Source of the DNA: Roseateles subflavus
GTDB lineage: Bacteria > Pseudomonadota > Gammaproteobacteria > Burkholderiales > Burkholderiaceae_C
NCBI RefSeq assembly: GCF_030285365.1
Contig: NZ_JASVDS010000007.1
Coordinates: forward strand, 116,124 to 180,123
Reading direction: 5' to 3'
Length of the DNA: 64,000 nucleotides
This document shows, one piece after another, positions 52,178 to 61,581 of the stretch; position 1 is the stretch's first letter; each line of letters starts with the position of its first letter. A model generated the notes under the pieces. The model did no database searches. It saw nothing but the letters and a program-made list of their open reading frames with translations, and was not told the origin of the DNA. Position numbers and translations under genes: made by a program.

Positions 52178-52531
52178 TCACGGCCGCTGCAGGGCCTCGA
52201 ACTGCTCCGGCTTGAAGCCCAGGCTGAGGCGCCCATTGCCCCAGTCCACCAGCGGGCGCTTGATCACGCTCGGCTGAGCCTGCATGAGCGCCTGCGCGGA
52301 CGCGGCGTCCACCACGGCGGCACGCACGGCCTCGTCCAGCTTGCGCCAGGTCGTGCCGCTGCGGTTGATCAGCGGCTCCCAGCCCAGGGCGGCCTGCCAC
52401 TGCGGGAGCGACGCCTGCGGCACGCCCGCCTTCTTGTAATCGTGGAACTCGTAGGGCAGCCCCTGCGCGTCCAGCCAGCTGCGGGCCTTCTTGACCGTGT
52501 CGCAATTGGGAATGCCGTAGACCTTGATCAT
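52178..52531 (-). CDS. ArsC/Spx-family (YffB-like) protein
   Basis: The 117-residue thioredoxin-fold protein has KVYGIPNCDTVKKARSWL with a single redox Cys in the NCDT motif, and the family's C-terminal SVIKRPLVDWGNGRLSLGF. It belongs to the ArsC/Spx/MgsR group. Family members are glutathione-dependent reductases or bind RNA polymerase; in proteobacteria the YffB type is the usual one. The biological role here is not known. It is divergent from aat. Confidence 0.85.
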   Translation of the reverse strand: MIKVYGIPNCDTVKKARSWLDAQGLPYEFHDYKKAGVPQASLPQWQAALGWEPLINRSGTTWRKLDEAVRAAVVDAASAQALMQAQPSVIKRPLVDWGNGRLSLGFKPEQFEALQRP

Positions 52532-52595
52532 CTGATCCTCTCTTGAACGTATGCCGAGCCGGGGCCGCTCGCAGGGCAGCGGCTACCATCCACCC

Positions 52596-53378
52596 ATGAT
52601 TCCCTGGCTGGCCCCCGATTCCCTGGATTTTCCCCCGGTCCGGCAGGCACTCGGCGCGAATTCCGAAGCCCCGGGCCTGCTCGCCGCCGGCGGGGACCTC
52701 TCGCCCGCGCGGCTGCGGGCCGCCTACGCCCGGGGGATCTTCCCCTGGTACGGCCAGGGCCAGCCCATCCTCTGGTGGAGCCCGGACCCGCGCATGGTGC
52801 TGCAGACGCGGCACTTCAAGCTCGCCCGCTCGCTGCGCAAGACACTGCAGCGCTTCCGCCAGACGCCCGGTTGCGAGATCCGCGTGGACAGCGCCACGCC
52901 CGAGGTCATCGCAGCCTGCGCGGGCAGCCCCCGCGAAGGGCAGAGCGGCACCTGGATCCTCCCCGAGATGCAGGCGGCCTACCGGGCCCTGGCGCGCGCC
53001 GGCGTGGTGCACAGCGTCGAGACCTGGATCGATGGCGAACTGGCCGGCGGCCTGTATGGCGTCAACCTCGGCCGCATGTTCTTCGGCGAGTCCATGTTCA
53101 TGCGCCGCACCGACGCCTCCAAGATCGCGCTCGCCGCCCTGGTGTGCCTGTGCCGCCGCCATGACATCCCCTGGATCGACTGCCAGCAGAACACGCGCCA
53201 TCTGAGCTCCCTCGGGGCCTTCGAGGTCCCCCGCGAGGCCTTCGAGGCCCATCTGCAGGCGAGGGTTGCTGAGGAGGCCCCGCGCGATTGGGCCTATCAT
53301 CCGAGCCTCTGGGACCTGCTGGATCCGCCAGCGGCGCCCCCTGACCACCGCCCGCCTGACCGGCCTGACGCCCCTTAG
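52596..53378 (+). CDS. aat: Leucyl/phenylalanyl-tRNA-protein transferase
   Basis: The 260-residue enzyme opens with [18 protein letters not shown] and has the GNAT-like core: [20 protein letters not shown] and [20 protein letters not shown], then [20 protein letters not shown] and [19 protein letters not shown]. It transfers Leu or Phe from tRNA to N-terminal Arg/Lys residues and marks proteins for ClpAP (the bacterial N-end rule). The start is the ATG at 52596. It lies 14 bp before bpt, so the two transferase genes form a unit. Confidence 0.93.
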   Translation: MIPWLAPDSLDFPPVRQALGANSEAPGLLAAGGDLSPARLRAAYARGIFPWYGQGQPILWWSPDPRMVLQTRHFKLARSLRKTLQRFRQTPGCEIRVDSATPEVIAACAGSPREGQSGTWILPEMQAAYRALARAGVVHSVETWIDGELAGGLYGVNLGRMFFGESMFMRRTDASKIALAALVCLCRRHDIPWIDCQQNTRHLSSLGAFEVPREAFEAHLQARVAEEAPRDWAYHPSLWDLLDPPAAPPDHRPPDRPDAP

Positions 53379-53392
53379 CCCCTGCCGCCACC

Positions 53393-54136
53393 GTGACGCA
53401 TCCCAAGGAACTTCCGCTGGCCGAGCTGCAGTTCTACGCGACGGCACCCTATCCCTGCAGCTACCTGCCGCAGCGCATGGCGCGCTCGCAGGTCGCGACG
53501 CCCAGCCACCTGATCCACGCCGACGCCTACTCCGGCCTCGTCGAGGCCGGCTTCCGCCGCAGCGGCATGTTCACCTACCGGCCCTTTTGCGAAGGCTGCC
53601 AGGCCTGCGTGCCCATGCGCATTCCCGTGGCGGACTTCAAGCCCTCGCGCAGCCAGCGCCGCGCCTGGCAGCAGCACCAGGGCCTGCAGGCCCGCGTGAT
53701 GCGCCTCGGCTTCTCGGAGGAGCACTACCAGCTCTACCTGCGCTACCAGGCCGGCCGGCACAGCGGTGGCGGCATGGACCACGACAGCGTCGACCAGTAC
53801 TCGCAGTTCCTGCTGCAGTCCCGCATTAACTCCCGCCTCGTGGAGTTCCGCGAGCCCCGGCCCGACGGCAGTGCCGTGCTGAAGATGGTCTCCATCCTCG
53901 ACATCCTCACGGACGGCCTCTCGGCGGTCTACACCTTCTACGAACCCGAGCCCGACACCAGCTACGGCACCTACAACGTGCTGTGGCAGGTGGAGCAGGC
54001 GCGGCAGCTGCAGCTCTCCTACCTCTACCTCGGCTACTGGATCGCCGAGAGCCCCAAGATGGCCTACAAGGCGCGCTTCCTGCCGCATGAGCTGCTGGAG
54101 CGGGGGCGGTGGGCGCGGGTGGCGCGCAAAGGCTGA
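53393..54136 (+). CDS. bpt: Arginyl/leucyl-tRNA transferase (Bpt type)
   Basis: The 247-residue protein of the ATE1/Bpt family has [20 protein letters not shown] and [20 protein letters not shown] near the N-terminus (Cys pair for substrate binding) and [20 protein letters not shown] and [20 protein letters not shown] near the C-terminus. Bpt adds Leu to N-terminal Asp or Glu to extend the N-end rule. It starts with GTG at 53393. It follows aat by 14 bp, the usual pairing in proteobacteria. Confidence 0.93.
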   Translation: MTHPKELPLAELQFYATAPYPCSYLPQRMARSQVATPSHLIHADAYSGLVEAGFRRSGMFTYRPFCEGCQACVPMRIPVADFKPSRSQRRAWQQHQGLQARVMRLGFSEEHYQLYLRYQAGRHSGGGMDHDSVDQYSQFLLQSRINSRLVEFREPRPDGSAVLKMVSILDILTDGLSAVYTFYEPEPDTSYGTYNVLWQVEQARQLQLSYLYLGYWIAESPKMAYKARFLPHELLERGRWARVARKG

Positions 54137-54261
54137 CGCCCGAATCCTCCTGCCACGCCATACCGGCCGCTGACCTGCAGCGTCAGGCCACCTCCCCCCC
54201 GCCTAGAATCCACGCGCCGCGCTTGAGGCGCGGGATACACAACGCAAATCGGGAGGAACAC

Positions 54262-56109
54262 ATGAATGCACATGGCCGCTGGGCCGCCAGTCTGGGCGCC
54301 CTCGTCTTGATCGGATGCGGCGGAGGGGGCGGCAGCGGCCCCAGCGCGCCCGCACCGCAGGCCAGCTACACGACGCCCCAGCCCTACACGCAGCACCAGG
54401 CCATCGCCGCCCTGGCACCCGCGCTGGTGGGGACGGCGACCCAGTTCAGCGTGACGCCCGCGCTGCCCGCCGGACTGACGCTGGATGCCACCACCGGCGC
54501 CATCGCCGGCACCCCGACGGCCTTCTCGCGGGACACCGACTACGCCATCACGGTCACCGGCCCCGGGGGCTCGACGACCACGCATGTCCATCTCGTGGTC
54601 CAGCCGCTGGTCCCCGTCTCGCGGCTCGTGGCGGCGGGCACCACGGTCCATCCCGTGGTGATGCTCGATGCCGACGCCCTGGGCCTCAGCGGGAATCTCT
54701 ACGCCCAGGTCACCGATGCGGGCGGGCTGTTCAGCGGGCGGGTCACGGTCACCACGACCGGCAGCCGCCACGCGCTGGAACTGTCCACGCTCGACACCGC
54801 CAGCGTGGGGCCGCACACGGGCCAGGCGACCATCAGCCTGTGCCGCGACACCACCTGCACATCGCTCCAGCCGATGCCGAAGGTGCTGGTGAAGTACGAC
54901 TTCAACGTCGCCGCCGCCGACAGCGCGTGGCCGGGCAATCATCTGACACCGCTGACCGCCGTGCCCGGGGCGCCCGAATGGTCGACCTTCCAGGGCAACG
55001 CCGCCCACACCGGCTATGTGCCCGTGACGCTCGATCCCAACCAGGCCAGCACACGCTGGAAGATCTCGGTTCCGGCGTTCTCCTACTACAACGGCCGCTT
55101 CAACCTGGCCACCGTCACCACCGAGGGCGGCCGGCTCTTCAGCGCCGGCAACATGGCCGTCACGGCGCGCAGCGAGCATGACGGCTCGACGCTCTGGACC
55201 TACAGTTTCAGCGGTCTGCAGAACCCGTCGGCGAACCCGCCCGCCGTGAAGGACGGCATCGTCTACGTGGCCGCGGGGCAGCAGTCGTCCACCACGATGT
55301 TTGGCTTCGACGCACGCGACGGCACGGTGCGCTTCCGCACGGGGATGTCGTCGCAGTGGGAGAACTATCTCGCTCCCACCGTCGGACCATCGGGCGTCTA
55401 CACCAACGCCGGCAGCTATGGCGGCTTGTACGCCTTCGACGCCCAGGGCACGAACCTGTTCTTCAGCACCACGGCACAGCAGTCCACCTGGACCCCGGCC
55501 GTGGACGCCCGCGCGGTCTACGCCTACACCGGCAACGCACTGCGCGTCTTCCATCCCCTCACCGGCGCGCTGCAGGCGGAGATCAACGACCCGACGTTCA
55601 CGAACTACATCTACGAGATCGGCGGTTCCGCCGTGCTGGGGGGGCCCGACTCCGCCTTCGGGGCGGCCTACGGCAACAGCTTCCTGAACAGCGGCAGCAT
55701 CGGCAACTCCCTGGTGCACTTCAACCTGCAGACCCGCAGCGTCGACTGGACGATCCGGGGCGTCTACCCCTCGACACCCGCCTACGATGCCGGCGTGGTC
55801 TACATCGCCAACAACCGGCCGCTGCGGCTGGAGGCACGGGCGGAGGCTGACGGTGCGCTGCAATGGTCGTGGACGCCGCAATCGTCCAGCGACACCGAGT
55901 TCGTGAGCGAGGTGCTCCTCACGCAGAACGCGGTGATCGTGAGCACCAACCAGTCGACCTACGCGATCGACCGCAGCACGAAGCGCCCCATGTGGAGCTA
56001 TCCGGCGGCCGGCAAGCTCGCGCTGTCCGCCCACGGCATCCTCTACATCGTCGGCAACACCAACTTCGGGTCGTCCACCACGACCATCACGGCCCTCAAC
56101 CTGCACTGA
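54262..56109 (+). CDS. Lipoprotein with Ig-like and PQQ-type beta-propeller domains
   Basis: The 615-residue protein has a lipobox LVLIGC (C19), so it is a lipoprotein. The following region has a putative Ig fold of He_PIG type (LPAGLTLDATTGAIAGTPTA, about 70-90). The C-terminal two thirds (about 240-610) contain PQQ-type propeller blades (for example EWSTFQGNAAHTGYVPV, STLWTYSFSGLQNPSANPPA, VDWTIRGVYPSTPAYDAGVV). It probably binds ligands or proteins at the cell surface; no PQQ-enzyme active site is apparent. It precedes the chitinase genes on the same strand, with a 384-bp gap containing regulatory features. The start has GGGAGGAACAC before it. Confidence 0.72.
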   Translation: MNAHGRWAASLGALVLIGCGGGGGSGPSAPAPQASYTTPQPYTQHQAIAALAPALVGTATQFSVTPALPAGLTLDATTGAIAGTPTAFSRDTDYAITVTGPGGSTTTHVHLVVQPLVPVSRLVAAGTTVHPVVMLDADALGLSGNLYAQVTDAGGLFSGRVTVTTTGSRHALELSTLDTASVGPHTGQATISLCRDTTCTSLQPMPKVLVKYDFNVAAADSAWPGNHLTPLTAVPGAPEWSTFQGNAAHTGYVPVTLDPNQASTRWKISVPAFSYYNGRFNLATVTTEGGRLFSAGNMAVTARSEHDGSTLWTYSFSGLQNPSANPPAVKDGIVYVAAGQQSSTTMFGFDARDGTVRFRTGMSSQWENYLAPTVGPSGVYTNAGSYGGLYAFDAQGTNLFFSTTAQQSTWTPAVDARAVYAYTGNALRVFHPLTGALQAEINDPTFTNYIYEIGGSAVLGGPDSAFGAAYGNSFLNSGSIGNSLVHFNLQTRSVDWTIRGVYPSTPAYDAGVVYIANNRPLRLEARAEADGALQWSWTPQSSSDTEFVSEVLLTQNAVIVSTNQSTYAIDRSTKRPMWSYPAAGKLALSAHGILYIVGNTNFGSSTTTITALNLH

Positions 56110-56493
56110 GGCCGCGCCCCGTGAAGGCCCGGGCCGGGTCCGCCACCGGCCGGCCCCGGCGCCTCACGGCCTGCCGCCCCCTCCCGACAAACCCCTAGCC
56201 CTGCGGGTCGGTGGACGGGCTGGACGCTGACCACGCCGCCGGCTCCCCTGTGCGGTCTCCGCATCTGGTCTCATATTGGTCATCAACCTTACACGGGGTT
56301 ACGGCAGACCTAGGTGTTTGTATCAATGTTTTTGCATAAAGTGGTATCTAAAGTGCATACCACTACGAGACTACTGGTGGTACTGGTCTGGTAGCTGCGG
56401 ACGGGTCGTGTTGTTGAGCGCCCCGTCTTCCTCGGGCGCGAGAGACGCCCAGCGCAAGATCGGCAGCGCACGTTGAACGCAGGAGACCCGTTC
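56110..56493 (+). promoter_or_regulatory. Regulatory region of the chitinase cluster
   Basis: The 384-bp gap holds no supported gene. Its centre (about 56270-56400) is clearly more AT-rich than the surrounding DNA. It contains an inverted repeat AGTGGTAT (56340-56347) and ATACCACT (56357-56364) with a 9-bp spacer, and a run of TGGT half-sites at about 56374-56394. TGGTAT/ATACCA half-sites resemble GntR-type amino-sugar regulator sites in other bacteria, though the usual spacer is shorter. A ribosome-binding AGGAGA is at 56481-56486. This is an inferred chitin-responsive promoter. Confidence 0.5.
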
Positions 56494-58227
56494 ATGTTTG
56501 CAAGCGCAGTACCTCATGGCGTCCAGGCCATGGCATCCCCTTCCCGCGGCCCTGTCCGCACCACGTCCCTCTTGAGGACCTCTCTTGCGGCGCTGCCGCT
56601 CATCCTGGCGGCAGGCCATGCGCAGGCCGTCAACTGCACCGGCATGGCCGTGTGGAACAGCGCCACCGCCTACACCTCCGGCCAGCAGGCGCAGGAATCC
56701 GGCAAGGCCTACAGCGCCAACTGGTGGACGCAGGGCCAGTCGCCCGCCGCCAACTCCGGCGCCTGGGCCGTCTGGAAGCCGCTGGGCGCCTGCGATGGCG
56801 GCGGTGGCGGCGGCACGGACCCCGCCAACAAGCCGCCCGTCGCGGCCTTCACCGGGACCGTGGACCGCCTGAGCGTCTCGCTGGATGGCAGCACGTCCAC
56901 CGACCCAGACGGGCAGATCAGCGCCTACCAATGGACCTTCGGGGACGGCAGCAGCGCCACGGGCGCCAAGGTCACCCATGCCTACGCGGCGTCGGGCACC
57001 TACGCTGTCGGTCTCACCGTCACCGACAACAAGGGCGCGACGAACGCCAAGTCGCAGTCCTTCACGCTGGCCGTCGTCGTCAAGGATCCGGCCACCGGCA
57101 AGTACGTGCTGAAGCAGCCGGACGTGCTGGCCACCGAGGCCAGCCTCACGAACACCGCCCTCTTCCGCGCCGTCAAGGCCTCCATCGCCACGCGGAGCAA
57201 CGCCGTGGTGACGGCCGTCGCGCCCGGCCTGGCGGGCAATCCGGAGAACGTGAAGCGCGTCGAGAAGCTCCTGCCCGCGAGCCAGTGGGAGTACCTCTTC
57301 CCGCTGCGCGACAAGTCCTACACCTACACCGGGCTGCTGCAGGCCATCGCCAAGTTCTCGGGCGTGTGCATGACCTACACCGATGGGCGGGACTCCGACG
57401 CCATCTGCCGCAAGAGCCTCGCGACCATGTTCGCGCACTTCACGCAGGAGACGGGTGCGCACGACCCCAACAGCCCGACGCCGCAATGGCGCCAGGCGCT
57501 GTACTTCGTGCGGGAGGCCGGCTGCAGCGAGTCCACCTACGGCTGCCCCTACAACAACGAATGCCTGCCCACCACCTGGCAGGGCCAGACCTGGCCCTGC
57601 GGCAAGGACGCCCAGGGACGCTACAAGCAGTACTTCGGCCGTGGCGCGAAGCAGCTCTCGTACAACTACAACTACGGCCCCTTCTCCGACGCCATGTTCG
57701 GGGACGTCAAGGTCCTGCTCAACAACCCGGAGCAGGTGGCCGACACCTGGCTGAACCTGGCCTCGGCCGTGTTCTTCTTCGTCTACCCGGCCTCGCCCAA
57801 GCCCAGCATGCTGCATGTGGTGGATGGCACCTGGAAGCCCAACGCGGTCGACACGGCCGCCGGCATCAAGCCGGGCTTCGGTGCCACGACCAACATCATC
57901 AACGGCGGCATCGAGTGCGGCCAGGGCTACGAGAAGCCGCAATCCGTCAACCGCATCGCCTACTACCGTGAGCATGCGGCGGCCCTGGGCGTCCCCATCC
58001 CCTCCACCGAGGAACTGGGCTGCGCCAACCAGAAGTCCTTCGCCGTCGGCGGTGCCGGCGCGCTGGACATCTACTGGGACCAGGACTGGTCCTACCACGC
58101 GGAAATGCCCGAGGGCAAAGCCTTCGCCTGCAAGCTGGTCGGCTACCAGACCGCGTACTTCTCCCTGAAGGCCGGGGACTACCAGCGCTGCGTCGAGAAG
58201 TACTTCGACGTCATCGTGAAGCCCTGA
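56494..58227 (+). CDS. GH19 chitinase with CBM5/12 and PKD domains
   Basis: The 577-residue secreted enzyme has a signal peptide ending GHAQA, a CBM5/12 module (VNCTGMAVWNSATAYTSGQQ, then YSANWWTQGQSPAANSG and WAVWKPLGAC), a Gly-rich linker, a PKD domain (about 110-190; QWTFGDGSSATGAKVTH) and a C-terminal GH19 domain. The catalytic Glu is E319 in HFTQETGAHDP, and YFGRGAKQLSYNYNYGPFSD matches the GH19 substrate-cleft segment. It hydrolyses chitin by inversion outside the cell. AGGAGA precedes the ATG by 7 bases. It is first of three chitinase genes read in the same direction. Confidence 0.92.
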   Translation: MFASAVPHGVQAMASPSRGPVRTTSLLRTSLAALPLILAAGHAQAVNCTGMAVWNSATAYTSGQQAQESGKAYSANWWTQGQSPAANSGAWAVWKPLGACDGGGGGGTDPANKPPVAAFTGTVDRLSVSLDGSTSTDPDGQISAYQWTFGDGSSATGAKVTHAYAASGTYAVGLTVTDNKGATNAKSQSFTLAVVVKDPATGKYVLKQPDVLATEASLTNTALFRAVKASIATRSNAVVTAVAPGLAGNPENVKRVEKLLPASQWEYLFPLRDKSYTYTGLLQAIAKFSGVCMTYTDGRDSDAICRKSLATMFAHFTQETGAHDPNSPTPQWRQALYFVREAGCSESTYGCPYNNECLPTTWQGQTWPCGKDAQGRYKQYFGRGAKQLSYNYNYGPFSDAMFGDVKVLLNNPEQVADTWLNLASAVFFFVYPASPKPSMLHVVDGTWKPNAVDTAAGIKPGFGATTNIINGGIECGQGYEKPQSVNRIAYYREHAAALGVPIPSTEELGCANQKSFAVGGAGALDIYWDQDWSYHAEMPEGKAFACKLVGYQTAYFSLKAGDYQRCVEKYFDVIVKP

Positions 58228-58353
58228 GCACCCCAAGAAGAACCGTCCCCGGGATCCTCTCTCCCTGACCTTTGCTCCCGACTGCCGGACCCAGGCCCTG
58301 CGCCTGCGGTCCCGGCTTCGTGCACCCTTTTCACGAACCCTCAAGGAATCGCC

Positions 58354-61300
58354 ATGCATCAACGCACGGTCCTGGCGCTGCTGATCGGCAGCAGCGTCCT
58401 CCCCGCCTTCGCCTACAACTGCACCGGTGTGCAGACGTGGAACGCCGCGACCGCCTACACGGGCGGCGCCGTCGTCCAGCAATCCAGCCAGGCCTACCAG
58501 GCCAAGTGGTGGACCCAGAACGAGAGCCCCGCGCTCAAGTCGGGCCAGTGGGACGTCTGGAAGCAGCTCGGCGCCTGCGATGGCACCGTCAACCAGCCGC
58601 CCGTGGCGAGCTTCACGAGCAGCGCCAGCGGCCTCGTGCTGAGCGTCAACGGCAGTGGCTCGAGCGACCCCGACGGCAGCGTCGCCAGCTACGCCTGGAC
58701 CTTCGGCGACGGCAGCAGCGCCACCGGCGCCACCGCCAGCCGCACCTATGCCGCCGCCGGCACCTACACCGTCACGCTGACCGTCACCGACAACAAGGGC
58801 GCGACGAACAGCAAGAGCCAGTCCGTGACCGTCACCAGCGGCACGGTGAACCAGCCGCCCGTGGCGAGCTTCACGAGCAGCGCCAGCGGCCTCGTGCTGA
58901 GCGTCAACGGCAGCGGCTCGAGCGACCCCGACGGCAACGTCGCCAGCTACGCCTGGACCTTCGGCGACGGCAGCAGCGCCACCGGTGCCACCGCCAGCCG
59001 CACCTATGCCGCCGCCGGCACGTACACCGTCACGCTGACCGTCACCGACAACAAGGGCGCGACGAACAGCAAGAGCCAGTCCGTGACCGTCACCAGCGGC
59101 ACCGTCAACAAGCCGCCCGTGGTCGCCCTGAGCGCACCGACGGACGGCAGCAGCGCCAATGACGGGGCCGTGGTCACGGTCTCGGCCACCGCCTCCGATC
59201 CGGACGGCAGCGTCGCCAAGGTCGCGTTCTACGACAACGGCGTGCTGATCGCCGAGGACACGAGCGCGCCCTTCAGCATCAGCTGGACGGCCCGCGCCGG
59301 CGTGCATGACCTCACGGCCCGCGCCACGGACGACAAGGGCGCCACGACCGACAGCACCGCCGCGCGCGTCACGGTGAACGGCAGCGCCACGGGCGACGAG
59401 AAGTGCCGTCCGGAAGGCCTCTACACCACGCCCGGCACCAAGCCCGCCTACTGCAAGGTCTATGACGACCAGGGCCGCGAGCTGATGGGCGCCGACAAGC
59501 CGCGCCGCATCATCGGCTACTTCACCAGCTGGCGCACCGGCAAGGACGGCACGCCCGCCTACCTGGCCAGCAACATCCCCTGGGGCCAGCTGACCCACAT
59601 CAACTACGCCTTCGCCCATATCGACGGCGCCAACAAGCTCTCGGTGGGCAACACCGCCGACGCGAACAACGCCGCCACCGGCATGACCTGGCCCGGCGTG
59701 GCCGGCGCGGAGATGGACACGACGCTGTCCTACAAGGGCCACTTCAACCTGCTGAGCAAGTTCAAGAAGCAGTACCCCAAGGTCAAGACGCTCGTCTCCG
59801 TGGGCGGCTGGGCCGAGACCGGCGGCTACTTCGACGACAGCGGCAAGCGCGTGGCCAGCGGCGGCTTCTACACGATGACCACCAACGCCGACGGCAGCGC
59901 CAACACCGCCGGCATCAACACCTTCGCGGACTCGGCCGTGGCCTTCCTGCGCCAGTACGGCTTCGACGGCGTGGACATCGACTACGAGTACGCCACGAGC
60001 ATGAAGGACGCCGGCAACCCCGAAGACTTCACCATCAGCAACGCCCGCCGGGCCGCGCTGATGAAGAACTTCGTGACGCTGATGCAGACGCTGCGCGCCA
60101 AGCTCGACGCCGCCGGCCAGACGGATGCCCGCCACTACATGCTCACCGTCGCGGCGCCGGCCTCCGGCTACCTGCTGCGCGGCATGGAGACGTACCAGGT
60201 CACCAAGTACCTGGACTACGTCAACATCATGAGCTATGACCTGCACGGCGCCTGGAACCAGTTCGTCGGCCCCAACGCCGCGCTCTTCGACGACGGCAAG
60301 GACAGCGAGCTCACCGCCTGGAGCTACTACACGGCCTCGCAGTACGGCCGCATCGGCTACCTCAACACCGACTGGGCCTACCACTACTTCCGCGGCGCGA
60401 TGCCGGCGGGCCGCATCAACATCGGCGTGCCCTACTACACCCGCGGCTGGAAGGACGTGACGGGCGGCACCAACGGCCTGTGGGGCTCCGCGGCCCAGAC
60501 CGACCAGACCAAGTGCCCCCCGGGCACGGGCGGCGGCACGGTGCAGAAGTGCGGCGCCGGCGCCATCGGCCTGGACAACCTCTGGCATGACCTCGACGTC
60601 TCCAGCAAGGAAGTGCCGGCCGGCTCCAACCCGCTGTGGCACACGATGAACCTGGCCGCCGGCAAGAGCGGCAGCTACATCGGCGCCTACGGCCTGAACC
60701 CGGCCACCAACCCGCAGGACCAGTTCGTCGGCAGCTACACCCGCTTCTACGACGGCACGCTCGTGGCGCCGTGGCTGTGGAACGCCACCAAGAAGGTCTT
60801 CCTGTCCATCGAGGACGAGCAGTCCCTCGGCGTGAAGGCGCAGTACGTGGCGGACCGCGGCATCGGCGGCGTGATGTTCTGGGAGCTGGCGGGCGACTAC
60901 GCCTACGACAGCGCAAAGGCCGAGTACGGCATGGGCAGCACGCTGACCACGCTGCTGTACAACAAGTTCAAGACGGCCTCGCCCTACGGCAACCGCCTGA
61001 CCTCGGCCGCCATGCCCGCGGAGGCGATCGACGTGCAGTTCAGCATCGGCGGCTTCGCGCTGGGGGATGCCAACTACCCGATCAACCCGACGCTCACGAT
61101 CACCAACAAGAGCAGCCAGACCCTGCCCGGCGGCACGGACTTCAGCTTCGACATCCCGACGGCCATCCCGGCCTCGCTGACGGACCAGAGCGGCTTCGGC
61201 CTCAAGGTCGTCAGCGACGGCTCGAACGCCGCGGGCCACAACGTCGGCGGGCTGAAGAACGAGTTCCACCGTGCGGCCTTCAAGCTGCCCACCTGGCAGA

Positions 61301-61491
61301 CGCTCGCCCCGGGCGCCAGCGTGGCGATCAAGCTGAACTACTACCTGCCCATGCCCACGCCCAGCAACTGGATCGTGAGCTTCGGCGGCAAGAGCTACGC
61401 CCTGCAGCAGGAAGCGCGGCGCGGCACCACCCACGTTTCCGTCACCGCCCTCAAGGCCGCCAGCAGTCGCGGTCGGGCTCAACAGCCCTGA
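58354..61491 (+). CDS. GH18 chitinase with CBM5/12 and two PKD domains
   Basis: The 1045-residue secreted enzyme has a signal peptide (MHQRTVLALLIGSSVLPAFA), a CBM5/12 module (YNCTGVQTWNAATAYTGG, WWTQNESPALKSG, WDVWKQLGAC), two near-identical PKD domains (about 80-250), an Ig-like domain (about 255-345), a GH18 domain with FDGVDIDYEY (catalytic E545) and a C-terminal beta-rich domain (IDVQFSIGGFALGDANYPIN) that may bind chitin. It hydrolyses chitin with retention. After its stop, GGGCCTGC/GCAGGCCC (61520-61527, 61546-61553) could form a hairpin before the next gene. Confidence 0.92.
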   Translation: MHQRTVLALLIGSSVLPAFAYNCTGVQTWNAATAYTGGAVVQQSSQAYQAKWWTQNESPALKSGQWDVWKQLGACDGTVNQPPVASFTSSASGLVLSVNGSGSSDPDGSVASYAWTFGDGSSATGATASRTYAAAGTYTVTLTVTDNKGATNSKSQSVTVTSGTVNQPPVASFTSSASGLVLSVNGSGSSDPDGNVASYAWTFGDGSSATGATASRTYAAAGTYTVTLTVTDNKGATNSKSQSVTVTSGTVNKPPVVALSAPTDGSSANDGAVVTVSATASDPDGSVAKVAFYDNGVLIAEDTSAPFSISWTARAGVHDLTARATDDKGATTDSTAARVTVNGSATGDEKCRPEGLYTTPGTKPAYCKVYDDQGRELMGADKPRRIIGYFTSWRTGKDGTPAYLASNIPWGQLTHINYAFAHIDGANKLSVGNTADANNAATGMTWPGVAGAEMDTTLSYKGHFNLLSKFKKQYPKVKTLVSVGGWAETGGYFDDSGKRVASGGFYTMTTNADGSANTAGINTFADSAVAFLRQYGFDGVDIDYEYATSMKDAGNPEDFTISNARRAALMKNFVTLMQTLRAKLDAAGQTDARHYMLTVAAPASGYLLRGMETYQVTKYLDYVNIMSYDLHGAWNQFVGPNAALFDDGKDSELTAWSYYTASQYGRIGYLNTDWAYHYFRGAMPAGRINIGVPYYTRGWKDVTGGTNGLWGSAAQTDQTKCPPGTGGGTVQKCGAGAIGLDNLWHDLDVSSKEVPAGSNPLWHTMNLAAGKSGSYIGAYGLNPATNPQDQFVGSYTRFYDGTLVAPWLWNATKKVFLSIEDEQSLGVKAQYVADRGIGGVMFWELAGDYAYDSAKAEYGMGSTLTTLLYNKFKTASPYGNRLTSAAMPAEAIDVQFSIGGFALGDANYPINPTLTITNKSSQTLPGGTDFSFDIPTAIPASLTDQSGFGLKVVSDGSNAAGHNVGGLKNEFHRAAFKLPTWQTLAPGASVAIKLNYYLPMPTPSNWIVSFGGKSYALQQEARRGTTHVSVTALKAASSRGRAQQP
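58591..59106 (+). repeat. 258-bp direct duplication encoding two PKD domains
   Basis: The segments 58591-58848 and 58849-59106 repeat with a 258-bp period (86 residues). They differ at only a few bases, mostly silent, and one substitution (Ser to Asn in DPDG-S/N-V). The duplication looks recent. Confidence 0.9.
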
Positions 61492-61581
61492 CCGGGGCAT
61501 CCCAGGGATCCTGAAACACGGGCCTGCCGCCCTGCCCTCATGGCAGCAGGCCCTCCCCTCGACCTCACCTCTCCTTCACAC

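Noticed and set aside
56371..61500. Open frame of about 1700 codons on the minus strand opposite the chitinases
   Set aside because: It is a low-complexity Gly/Ala/Arg reading of the opposite strand; the plus-strand chitinases have signal peptides and catalytic motifs.
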